Of a DNA stretch of 64,000 bases, positions 17,725 through 25,726 are shown piece after piece. The translations under genes were made by a program, and so were the position numbers. The stretch lies in contig CANRWO010000008.1 in the NCBI GenBank assembly GCA_947643615.1, forward strand, positions 1-64,000. Reading direction: 5' to 3'. The stretch comes from an uncultured Lachnospiraceae bacterium. Lineage in GTDB: Bacteria > Bacillota > Clostridia > Lachnospirales > Lachnospiraceae. The notes beneath the pieces were generated by a model. The model was not told the origin of the DNA, did not search any database, and was given only the letters and a program-made list of their open reading frames with translations. Positions within the stretch are counted from its first letter, which is position 1. Each line of letters opens with the position of its first letter.

Positions 17725-19188
17725 ATGGCTGGAATAGGCGTAAAGCTGAATCAAATATTTGAAAAAGAAACCATTGCAATGAACCTGATCGGTTTCGGCT
17801 ACAGTATGATGATCACGGTAACCCCCATGTTTGTTGTAATTGGGAATATTATGCTGATGAGTATTGTGCTGGGATATGATAAACTGGGATATGCCCAGAG
17901 AAATCTGTTTTCCGCCACAGTGCTGTACATTTTCATTTTTTCCCTTCTGACGGCGGCTCCTTTCAATGCGGTGCTGTCGCGTTATCTGTCGGACGTGATC
18001 TATGACGAGACATATGAGGACATCATGCCCTGTTATTATGCGGGACTGATTTTAAACATTGTGCTGAGCTGCCTTTTGGGCATTCCTTTCTGCATCTGGG
18101 AATATGTGGTGGGCGGAGTGGCGCTGTACTATGTGTTTACAGGGTTCTGCGGATATATCGCCCTTGTGCTGGTGTTCTATTCTATGCTGTATCTGTCTAT
18201 CTGCAAGGACTATACCAAGATTTCGCTCTATTTTACCGGGGGGATGCTCCTTGCCTTCCTGGTAGCCGCTGTATTGGTCCTGGTTTTTGACGTGGAGCTG
18301 ACTTACAGTATGCTCCTGGCGCTGAGCATTGGATTCCTGCTGACGTCTGTGCTGGAAATGTCCACTGTCCGCCGGTATTTCAGGAAAAACAGCAACAATT
18401 ACAGAAAAGTCTTCCTGTATTTCAAAAAGTATTGGAAGCTGGTGGTGGTAAACACCGGATATACCCTGGGACTTTATATCCATAATTTTGTATTCTGGGA
18501 TACCCGCATGAAGATGGTGGTGGTAGATTCTTTTGTGATGGCGCCTATGTACGATATGGCTACCTGCCTTGCCATGTTTACCAATATTTCCGCTTCCGTT
18601 ATCTTTATTTCCAGGGTGGAAATGTATTTCCATGAGAGATATAAGGTGTATTCAGAGGCCGTTACAGGCGGAAGATGGCAGGATATTATGAACACAAAGA
18701 CCAGAATGTTCCGCCAGCTTTCCAGAGAACTGTTGAATCTGGTGCGGATCCAGTTTATTATATCGGTAGTGGTATATCTGGTAATGCTGGTATTCCTTCC
18801 GCGTATGGGGTTTTCCGGAACCGTGCTGAGGATTTACCCCTGCCTTGCGGCAGGATACTTTATTCTGTTTGTGATGTATGCGGAAATTATTTTTCTGTAT
18901 TACTTCAATGACTTAAACGGTGCGATGCTTACGGCGGTGGCCTTCTGCCTGCTCACTTTCCTGGGGAGCCTGAAGACCAGGGAATTATCGGAGATCTGGT
19001 ACGGGCTGGGACTTGCAGCCGGCAGCTATGTGGGACTTACCATAGCGTATCTACGGCTCCGGTGGGTGGAAAAGCATCTGGATGAGCACACCTTCTGTAA
19101 AGGTACCCTGTTTGAGGCGGCCAAGGGAAAGAGGCCCGATGCAAAGGTTTATGACAGGGCGAAAGGGCTTAAGGAAGCCAAAACATAA
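17725..19188 (+). CDS. pelG: Pel polysaccharide transporter PelG
   Basis: A 487-residue membrane protein with about 12 hydrophobic helices, of the MOP/flippase superfamily. The N-terminus (GVKLNQIF, then FGYSMM) and the helix pattern match PelG, which works with PelD, PelE and PelF to pass the nascent Pel polymer across the membrane. AAAGGAGAA lies at the right distance before the ATG. It follows pelF by 74 bp. The positively charged C-terminal tail is cytoplasmic. No outer-membrane PelB or PelC homologue follows, as expected for a Gram-positive cell. Confidence 0.92.
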   Translation: MAGIGVKLNQIFEKETIAMNLIGFGYSMMITVTPMFVVIGNIMLMSIVLGYDKLGYAQRNLFSATVLYIFIFSLLTAAPFNAVLSRYLSDVIYDETYEDIMPCYYAGLILNIVLSCLLGIPFCIWEYVVGGVALYYVFTGFCGYIALVLVFYSMLYLSICKDYTKISLYFTGGMLLAFLVAAVLVLVFDVELTYSMLLALSIGFLLTSVLEMSTVRRYFRKNSNNYRKVFLYFKKYWKLVVVNTGYTLGLYIHNFVFWDTRMKMVVVDSFVMAPMYDMATCLAMFTNISASVIFISRVEMYFHERYKVYSEAVTGGRWQDIMNTKTRMFRQLSRELLNLVRIQFIISVVVYLVMLVFLPRMGFSGTVLRIYPCLAAGYFILFVMYAEIIFLYYFNDLNGAMLTAVAFCLLTFLGSLKTRELSEIWYGLGLAAGSYVGLTIAYLRLRWVEKHLDEHTFCKGTLFEAAKGKRPDAKVYDRAKGLKEAKT

Positions 19189-19213
19189 GGGTTTTACGCA
19201 GCACCGTGAAAAA

Positions 19214-19224
19214 TTTGGGGGGGG
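19214..19224 (+). repeat. Run of 11 G between pelG and the next gene
   Basis: An uninterrupted G11 tract. If translation starts at the GTG at 19206 the tract is coding and slippage would shift the frame. If it starts at the ATG at 19239 the tract is upstream, where length changes would alter the ribosome-binding region. Confidence 0.95.
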
Positions 19225-19238
19225 GGGTAAACGGAATT

Positions 19239-19610
19239 ATGGAGATAGCAAGGATAGCCGGGATCACAATGATCATTTTAGGGGGGGTGCTTCTGGCCTG
19301 GAGTTTCCTGGCTTACGCGAAGCACAGGCTTACGGAAAACTTCGGTATGGCCTGGGGGCTTGCGGCGCTGTGTATGGCAGTAGCCGGCATAGTGCTGACC
19401 GTGGCAGAGAAGAGCTATACAGCGATGGCGGCAGTGGCAGTCCTCTTTGGAGTGATGCTGGTGTTATGCCTGTTTGGATTCAGCCAGGCAATTTCGGTAC
19501 TGATCATGAAGAACCAGGAGCTTGCCATGCAGGTATCGCTCCTGAACCAGGAAAACGAAAGCATCCTTCATGCACTTACCGCTGCAAAGGAGCATGGGGC
19601 CCATGAGTAA
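19239..19610 (+). CDS. DUF2304-like small membrane protein
   Basis: A 123-residue protein with three or four hydrophobic helices. It ends in a short coiled-coil-like tail (IMKNQELAMQVSLLNQE) typical of DUF2304 proteins, which are often next to glycosyltransferases in surface-polysaccharide loci. I use the ATG at 19239; a GTG at 19206 would add 11 residues encoded by the G11 tract. The stop overlaps the ATG of the next glycosyltransferase by 8 bp. Its function is unknown; a scaffold or helper of the adjacent GTs is the usual guess. Confidence 0.75.
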   Translation: MEIARIAGITMIILGGVLLAWSFLAYAKHRLTENFGMAWGLAALCMAVAGIVLTVAEKSYTAMAAVAVLFGVMLVLCLFGFSQAISVLIMKNQELAMQVSLLNQENESILHALTAAKEHGAHE

Positions 19611-20805
19611 ACGTATTCTCTTTGTGATGAACACATTGGGGCATGCGGGCGCGGAGACGGCGCTTTTGGAGCTCCTTAACAGGCTGGAGGGTTCCTGTGA
19701 GATAGACCTTTATGTGCTTATGGGGCAGGGGGAATTGGTGTCAAAGCTTCCCCCGGGGGTGCGGCTTTTAAACAGGAAGTTCAGTCACTGCTCCGTGCTC
19801 TCGGCCAAAGGGCGGATGCGTATGGCAGGCACCGTAGTGAAAGCGTTGCTTCGCCGCGCCACATGCCTTCGGCTCTTTCCCTACCTGTGCCGGAACCTGC
19901 TGGCCATGATGGGAAAACGCAGAGTACAGTTCGATAAGCTGCTGTGGAGAGTGCTGTCGGACGGAGGGATGCGGATCCCGGAGGAGTACGACCTGGCAGT
20001 AGCCTTTTTGGAGGGTGGGGCGGCATATTATGTGGCGGATCATGTGAAGGCCCGAAAGAAGGCGGCTTTCATCCACATTGATTATGGCCAGGCGGGGTAC
20101 ACCAGGGAGCTTGACAGGGACTGTTATCTGAGCTTTGACGCCTTGTACCCCATTGCGGAGGAGATCCGGGAAAAGTTCCTCCTGGCATATCCTGAATGCG
20201 CCCCCAGGACCCATATTTTCCATAATCTGGTGAACCGGGAGATGGTGCTGGAAAAGTCCCTTCAGGGGGAAGGGTTTACGGACGGCTATCAGGGAGTAAG
20301 GATCCTGACTGTGGGCAGGCTCACCAGCCAGAAGTCTTACCCCGTGGCCATAGAAGCCATGAAACTGTTGAAAGATGCAGGGTGCATGGCCAGATGGTAT
20401 GTGCTGGGGGAGGGGGACGAGCGCCGGGCGCTGGAACGGCAGATCGGGGAGTATGGCCTGGAAGAGGACTTTATCCTGATGGGAGCCGTGGAAAATCCTT
20501 TCCCCTACTATCGGCAGGCGGATCTCTATGTCCATGCCACCCGCTATGAGGGGAAAAGCATTGCCATAGAGGAGGCCCAGATCCTGGGGTGTGCCATTAT
20601 CGCCTCGGACTGCACAGGCAACAGGGAACAGATCCTTCACGGTGTGGACGGCATATTGTGCCAACTCTCGCCCGGTGCGGTGAAGGAAGCGGTCCTTAGG
20701 CTTTTGGGGGACGGACCGCTGCGGGAGAGGCTGCGGCAGGCCGCATCTTGTAAGCGTGTGACTTATGAGGAAGATATCAACCTTTTAACGGAATTATTAA
20801 AATAA
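19603..20805 (+). CDS. Glycosyltransferase family 4
   Basis: A cytosolic GT-B enzyme of 400 residues. The N-terminal donor loop LGHAGAETALLELL and the C-terminal EX7E motif (EGKSIAIEE) identify GT4. The start at 19603 is chosen because MSKRILFVMNTLG is the usual beginning; it overlaps the previous gene by 8 bp. It transfers a sugar from a nucleotide donor, but donor and acceptor cannot be told. As it lies downstream of pelG in the same operon, it may decorate Pel or build a separate glycan. Confidence 0.88.
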   Translation: MSKRILFVMNTLGHAGAETALLELLNRLEGSCEIDLYVLMGQGELVSKLPPGVRLLNRKFSHCSVLSAKGRMRMAGTVVKALLRRATCLRLFPYLCRNLLAMMGKRRVQFDKLLWRVLSDGGMRIPEEYDLAVAFLEGGAAYYVADHVKARKKAAFIHIDYGQAGYTRELDRDCYLSFDALYPIAEEIREKFLLAYPECAPRTHIFHNLVNREMVLEKSLQGEGFTDGYQGVRILTVGRLTSQKSYPVAIEAMKLLKDAGCMARWYVLGEGDERRALERQIGEYGLEEDFILMGAVENPFPYYRQADLYVHATRYEGKSIAIEEAQILGCAIIASDCTGNREQILHGVDGILCQLSPGAVKEAVLRLLGDGPLRERLRQAASCKRVTYEEDINLLTELLK

Positions 20806-20813
20806 AGGGAGAG

Positions 20814-21605
20814 ATGGAAGTGAAGTATAGGGAGCAGAAGGACCTGCTGATTATCATGCCGGCCTATAATGAGGAGCGGAATATCACCGGTGTGCTGGAG
20901 CAGCTGGCGTCTCCTGAGATAGCGGAGATAGCCGATGTGCTGGTGATGAATGACGCTTCATCGGATTCTACCAACTGGATCGTAAAGAAACATGGGTATA
21001 CGCTGATAACCAATGTGTTTAACCTTGGATACGGCAGCGCAATCCAGCTTGGCTATAAGTATGCGATCAGAAGAAAATACAAGTACATTATCCAGATGGA
21101 TTCGGACGGACAGCATGATGTGTGCAATATACCGGCCTTATACCGGAGGCTGAAGACTCCGGGGGATAACGGCGAGTGCCCGGATATTGTACTGGGGTCC
21201 AGGTTTATGGAGGGGAGCAGCGAGTTCCCTGTGTCTGTCTTCAAAAGGACGGCGTATGCCCTGTTCCGGTTCTGTATCAGGATCGCCACCGGGCGCAGGA
21301 TCCAGGATCCCACCACGGGCCTGCAGGGCCTGAGCTGCAGGGCGGCGCTGCACTATTCCAAATTCGGTAATTTTGACAACAGATACCCTGATGCCAATAT
21401 GCTGATCCAGATGCTGCTGCTGGGTTATCAGGTGGTAGAGATCCCTGCGGTGATGCACAACAGGGGGTATGGGGTCAGCATGCATTCCGGCCTGAAGCCT
21501 TTTGTCTATATGTTCCGTATGATGTTTTCTATCCTGGCGGTGGTGTTCCGCATTAAAGTACTGCACATCGGAATGGGAGTGAAGAAGGATGATATTTTTT
21601 ACTGA
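20814..21605 (+). CDS. Glycosyltransferase family 2 (dolichol-phosphate-mannose-synthase-like)
   Basis: A 263-residue GT-A enzyme. The nucleotide-binding start is LLIIMPAYNEERNI, the first acidic site is VMNDASSD, the DxD site is MDSDGQHD, and the acceptor-side segment is QDPTTGLQGLS. This pattern is typical of polyprenyl-phosphate glycosyltransferases such as DPM1-type enzymes. There are no strong C-terminal membrane helices, only a hydrophobic stretch near 235-255. It could charge a lipid carrier with a sugar for a GT-C enzyme; two candidate GT-C proteins are encoded in the window. The gene overlaps the next one by 17 bp. Confidence 0.88.
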   Translation: MEVKYREQKDLLIIMPAYNEERNITGVLEQLASPEIAEIADVLVMNDASSDSTNWIVKKHGYTLITNVFNLGYGSAIQLGYKYAIRRKYKYIIQMDSDGQHDVCNIPALYRRLKTPGDNGECPDIVLGSRFMEGSSEFPVSVFKRTAYALFRFCIRIATGRRIQDPTTGLQGLSCRAALHYSKFGNFDNRYPDANMLIQMLLLGYQVVEIPAVMHNRGYGVSMHSGLKPFVYMFRMMFSILAVVFRIKVLHIGMGVKKDDIFY

Positions 21606-22857
21606 CAGGCGGAAAGCGGTTTTTCACGGCGCTGTGTTCCGGGAGGCGGCAGGTGATGTGGCCAATCCAGGCAGGGGCTGGTACCGTATCTATACATATA
21701 CCCTTGGGGAAGAGGGGGACTGCGGACTGCCCCCCACGCTGTATGAGGGGGAAACCCTGGCATTGGTGCTGATCGATATCGGTGCGTACCGGGAGAAGCC
21801 TTTGGGAGAGGATTGCCTTGGCCTGATAAACAGGGTATTGGAATGTTTTGCCCAAGGCGGCAGGGACATAATATTGCGGGTGGCCTATGACACACAGGGA
21901 AAGGGAATGGAGCGTGAACCGTCCCTTTTTTCGCAGGTGCGGCAGCATATCGGGCAGCTTGCCCCGCTGCTGGTGCGGCACAGCAGCCACATCCTGGTCT
22001 TTCAGGGACTGCTGGTGGGCAGCTGGGGGGAGATGCACACTTCCAAATTTGTTTCGGAGAAATATCTCTGGCAGCTGTCCCAGAGCTTTCTTACGGAAAC
22101 CCGGGGAAAGATACGTTTCGCGGTGAGGAAGCCGGTACAATGCAGGATCGTGCAGCCGGAGAACGCTGTGGGGGAAACGCTGACGGGGTGTTTTGACGAT
22201 GCCATCTTTGCCTCGGACACGCATCTTGGGACTTTCGGGACGGAGGACAGACAGACGGCAGGCTGGACGAAACCCTGGCGTCCGGTGGAGGAGATGGAAT
22301 TTTTGTCAAAGATTTCGGAGAAAGTGCCCTTTGGCGGCGAGGCATTGAGCGGAGAGAAGGGAATGTCCCCCCTGGAAACCTTGGACCGCCTCCGGGCGCT
22401 ACACGTCAGTTATCTAAACTGTGTCCATGAGGAGGCCAGGCTCCGGGAATGGAAAGAGACGGAGTACGCATACGGCATAAGCCTCTATGACTACATAGGG
22501 GCGCATCTGGGATACCGGTTTGTGGTGGAGTCCGTAACCTGTGAGAAAAAGAAAAAAGAGAACTGCCTTAAGCTGAAGGTAACCAACCGGGGATTTGCCT
22601 GTTGTGCGGAGGAACTGCAGTTTTTCCTGCATTTGCAGGCGGAAGAGGGATCGGTTATCCCGGTGGATTGCGGACTGGGGACATTGGGGGCGGGGGAGAG
22701 CCTGACGGTCTCGGTGCCCCTTGGGGACAGGCAGCCTGAGGAAGGGGTTTGCTTTTATGGCGAGCTGCGGCGCGTAAGGGACCAAAAGAGAATTGTTTTT
22801 GCCAATGAGGGGGCAGGGGAGAGGCTGTTTTTGGGCAGATATGAGTCCGTCGGGTGA
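21589..22857 (+). CDS. DUF4874/DUF4832 domain protein (cytoplasmic form)
   Basis: A 422-residue protein. An N-terminal region holds NPGRGWYRIY, and a middle barrel-like region holds the segment QGLLVGSWGEMHTSKF, typical of the DUF4874-DUF4832 pair, which is thought to be a TIM-barrel glycosidase-like fold. The C-terminal part is a beta domain. No signal peptide is present. It is the last gene of the Pel operon, overlapping the GT2 gene by 17 bp. A paralogue with a membrane anchor lies tail to tail at 23056-24435. E or D residues in the conserved GEMH segment could be catalytic, but activity is unproven. Confidence 0.8.
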   Translation: MIFFTDRRKAVFHGAVFREAAGDVANPGRGWYRIYTYTLGEEGDCGLPPTLYEGETLALVLIDIGAYREKPLGEDCLGLINRVLECFAQGGRDIILRVAYDTQGKGMEREPSLFSQVRQHIGQLAPLLVRHSSHILVFQGLLVGSWGEMHTSKFVSEKYLWQLSQSFLTETRGKIRFAVRKPVQCRIVQPENAVGETLTGCFDDAIFASDTHLGTFGTEDRQTAGWTKPWRPVEEMEFLSKISEKVPFGGEALSGEKGMSPLETLDRLRALHVSYLNCVHEEARLREWKETEYAYGISLYDYIGAHLGYRFVVESVTCEKKKKENCLKLKVTNRGFACCAEELQFFLHLQAEEGSVIPVDCGLGTLGAGESLTVSVPLGDRQPEEGVCFYGELRRVRDQKRIVFANEGAGERLFLGRYESVG

Positions 22858-22858
22858 A

Positions 22859-22895
22859 TGTGCGGCTATGCCTCCCTCGGAGGCACTGCCGCACA
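22859..22895 (+). terminator. Long GC-rich hairpin at the end of the Pel operon
   Basis: TGTGCGGC (22859-22866) pairs with GCCGCACA (22888-22895), and GCCTCC pairs with GGAGGC inside, separated by a 3x3 internal loop. It starts two bases after the stop codon. No T run follows, so it may act as an RNA-stabilising 3' end or a weak terminator. Confidence 0.7.
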
Positions 22896-23020
22896 CCTGG
22901 CAGAAAGCATTTTACAAACACGCTCCGGTGATTGCCTATACTAATCTCCATGTCAGAGCAGTTTAATGCGATTTCTCATCTGCGATCAGGGCATATTTGA
23001 GGCTCTGACTCAAATTGCCG

Positions 23021-23055
23021 ATTGAAAAATAAAGTCATCAGACTTATTTTTCAAT
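23021..23055. terminator. Terminator-like inverted repeat between the DUF4832 paralogues
   Basis: ATTGAAAAATAAAGTC at 23021-23036 pairs with GACTTATTTTTCAAT at 23041-23055, with one bulge and a 4-nt loop. A/T-rich flanking arms on both sides make it usable from either strand. It abuts the stop codon of the minus-strand gene. The rest of the 198-bp gap holds a smaller hairpin (TTTGAG/CTCAAA near 22996-23014). Confidence 0.7.
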
Positions 23056-24435
23056 CTATTCCCCCAGGGACAGGTTCCCAAGCAGGTAACCGTGTTCGCC
23101 CAGGGGCAGGTCGTTGCCGTAGCGGATGGCTTCGCCGAAGGAATCGTCCATGGTCTGCCAATAGAGCTCATAGGTTCCGGCAGGGTATGCCTCCATCTCC
23201 AGAGGGATCTCCAGCACGGCGGTCTCTCCTCCTCCAAGGCAGGAGGAATCCGCCTCGGGGAAGATGGTTATCGTTTCCCCGGTCTCTTTGTTCAGCAGGG
23301 TAAGGCGGAAGGAAAAATTACGGTAGCTGCCGGAGAACCCCACATTTTCGATGGTGATGCGCAGGACAGGCTGCATCACGGAATAATCTCTCAGGATCTC
23401 CGTGGAGCGCAGCACAAAGCGGTACCCCATATGGTCCCGGATATAGTCGTAACCTGACGCGCCGTTATAGGGGCCGGGGCCGGAGTAGGGTGTCTCTTTC
23501 CATTTATTTAATACCGCCGGGTCATAAGCGCTGTTCAGATAGGATACATGCATCCGGCGCATGTCCGGGAGGGCGTTGTCCAGGTCGTTATAAGGGTTGG
23601 CAATAATGGCTTCGCCGCCGTTGGGGACAGTCCGGCAGAGGATTTCCTGAAAGGCGATCTCCTCCTCCCGGGAGCGGTCGGAGTAGGTGCCGGTGTCACT
23701 TTCCGTGCCGAACATACCGTCATTATAGAGTCCCAGCCGGTTCAGGTAGGGACTGTCCGGCATGGCGGCAAGTCCTTCGTAGGAATCCGCCCCCGTGATG
23801 CTCCGCCAGTGGTTGGGGGTGCGGACTGCCAGGTAGATCGAAGGGTCGGCGGTTTCCGCCAGTTTGGCGGCAAGCTGCCGCATATCTTCGGAGCTGCCGA
23901 AGTGGGTATTGTGCATCTCCCCGTGGTTTCCTGTGAACAGTCCCTGGAGCGAGAGGATATGGGCGGCGTAGCGGTTGTAGACGGGAGCTGCCTGTTCCAT
24001 ATGCTGCAGGATCACGGAAATGTCCGTGGGTTCCGATTCAAGGCCTTTGCCGTCCCAGTCATAGAGAAAGCGCAGCAGCAGCCGGTAATCCGTGCCGCAC
24101 CATGCGGACAATATGGTGTCCAGCTGGGACAGGGCGGTATCCGTGAGAGGCTGCTCCTTAAAACGGCAGAGGTTGATCTGCACCTGTACCAGCCGTTCCT
24201 GGGGGCGGTTTTCCGGTTTGGGGATATTGGGCACGTCCTCCGGGGATGCATATACGGCGTTGTCCTCCAGGATGTAGCCGTAAATGTGGTAGTAACCCAT
24301 ATAGGGGTTGTTCAGATACTCTGCGGATTCCGGATATTCCACAGGGGTATATGTGAAGGCAATGGTATGAAAATACAGGATGCTCGTTATCATATATGAA
24401 AGGATTAGGGCCGTTGCAGGTACAGTCTGATTCAT
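23056..24435 (-). CDS. DUF4874/DUF4832 domain protein (membrane-anchored form)
   Basis: A 459-residue protein with a hydrophobic N-terminal anchor (about residues 5-28), so it is probably extracytoplasmic. The conserved NPYMGYYHIYGY segment, LQGLFTGNHGEMHNTHFG, and the C-terminal beta region align with the paralogue at 21589-22857. The ribosome binding site AGGAG is seen on the minus strand ahead of the ATG. A surface glycan-processing role fits the location, between two polysaccharide gene blocks. The reaction is not known. Confidence 0.8.
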   Translation of the reverse strand: MNQTVPATALILSYMITSILYFHTIAFTYTPVEYPESAEYLNNPYMGYYHIYGYILEDNAVYASPEDVPNIPKPENRPQERLVQVQINLCRFKEQPLTDTALSQLDTILSAWCGTDYRLLLRFLYDWDGKGLESEPTDISVILQHMEQAAPVYNRYAAHILSLQGLFTGNHGEMHNTHFGSSEDMRQLAAKLAETADPSIYLAVRTPNHWRSITGADSYEGLAAMPDSPYLNRLGLYNDGMFGTESDTGTYSDRSREEEIAFQEILCRTVPNGGEAIIANPYNDLDNALPDMRRMHVSYLNSAYDPAVLNKWKETPYSGPGPYNGASGYDYIRDHMGYRFVLRSTEILRDYSVMQPVLRITIENVGFSGSYRNFSFRLTLLNKETGETITIFPEADSSCLGGGETAVLEIPLEMEAYPAGTYELYWQTMDDSFGEAIRYGNDLPLGEHGYLLGNLSLGE

Positions 24436-24535
24436 GGGAAACTCCTTTATTTACGCCATTTTGATGATTTACTGCAACATTATAGCATCCATAAGATGAA
24501 AAAGCCACAAAAAATTCAGGAGGTTGGTGAGACCA

Positions 24536-25726
24536 ATGGGAGCCAAGAAAAGGGTTTGCTTTTTTTCCGGCGATATTACCAGAGGCGGCGGTACGGAGAG
24601 CGTTGCCGTACTGATCGCCAACTGCCTTGCCGGGCAGGGGAAATATGAAATCATGTTTTTAAGCCTGGTGGAGCAGTGTGAGATGCCGCATTTCCCTATC
24701 CGTCCCGAAATACGGAGATATCGCCTGGGGGAAAAATGGATTCAGCCGGGGCCGGGATATCTGGCAGTGCTGCCGAAGCTGAAAAAATTTCTGAGGGAAC
24801 GGAATGTGGATGTGGTGGTGGATATAGACATCGTATTGGATGCGCTCACCCTTCCGGTGCGCCGGGACAGCGGCGTCAAAGTGGTTTCCTGGGGCCACTT
24901 CAGCTACTATTTCGAGCAGGCAAGCCTGTACCGGCGCATAATCATGAAAATGGGGGCAAAGAGGGCGGATTATTGTGTCACCATCACGGAGGAGAACCGG
25001 CGGTGTTATGAGAGGTATCTGCACCGCAGCGGGGCGTTGAGGACCATATATAACCCTGCGGCTTTGCCCGGGACGGTTTTGGGGAACGGTGCCGGCCATG
25101 GGGTGAAAGGGGACCGTAAGGCCCCTGGGGACAGTATTGCGGATCCCCTTGCAGCCAGGGCGCGGAAACAGGGTTCAGGGGCGGCTTCCGCCAACTATAT
25201 CTTGTGGGCAGGCAGGCTGGAAGAGATAAAAGGGGTGGACTACCTTGCCGAAACCGCAAGGCAGGTGCTGGGCAGTTTGCCGGACTGGAAATGGCTGGTG
25301 GCTGGGGACGGCAGGCTGCGGGGCTGGCTGGAAGCGTATATTCAAAGCCAGGGGCTGCAGGAGAGGCTGGTGCTCCTTGGCAGGGTGGAGGACTTGGGGC
25401 CGTATTACCGGAATGCGGCGGTTTTTGCGCTTACCTCCCACTCCGAGGGCCTGCCCATGTGCCTGCTGGAGGCGAAGGCTTTTTCCCTGCCCTGTGTCAG
25501 CTTTGACATCCCCACCGGGCCGGGGGAGATCATCAGGGACAGCGTAAACGGTTACCTGGTGGAGCCATACGACTGTGGAAGGCTGGCAGAAAGGATTTTG
25601 GAACTGGCCCGGGACGAAAAGCTGCGGGAACGTTTTTCCCGGGACACGGCGCTGGATATGGAGAAATTTGACCTGGAACATATCCTGGACAGTTGGAATG
25701 AGGTTTTTGATAGCTTATGCGGATAA
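24536..25726 (+). CDS. Glycosyltransferase family 4
   Basis: A GT-B enzyme of 396 residues. The start motif is FSGDITRGGGTESVA, and the C-terminal half has AGRLEEIKG and the EX7E motif in SEGLPMCLLE. The ATG at 24536 has AGGAGG 12 bases upstream; TTG and GTG codons just before it are too close to that site. An insert of about 35 residues (about 185-220), rich in Gly and Arg, separates the two Rossmann domains. It overlaps the flippase gene by 10 bp, so the two are coupled and probably act on the same glycan. Specificity is unknown. Confidence 0.88.
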   Translation: MGAKKRVCFFSGDITRGGGTESVAVLIANCLAGQGKYEIMFLSLVEQCEMPHFPIRPEIRRYRLGEKWIQPGPGYLAVLPKLKKFLRERNVDVVVDIDIVLDALTLPVRRDSGVKVVSWGHFSYYFEQASLYRRIIMKMGAKRADYCVTITEENRRCYERYLHRSGALRTIYNPAALPGTVLGNGAGHGVKGDRKAPGDSIADPLAARARKQGSGAASANYILWAGRLEEIKGVDYLAETARQVLGSLPDWKWLVAGDGRLRGWLEAYIQSQGLQERLVLLGRVEDLGPYYRNAAVFALTSHSEGLPMCLLEAKAFSLPCVSFDIPTGPGEIIRDSVNGYLVEPYDCGRLAERILELARDEKLRERFSRDTALDMEKFDLEHILDSWNEVFDSLCG

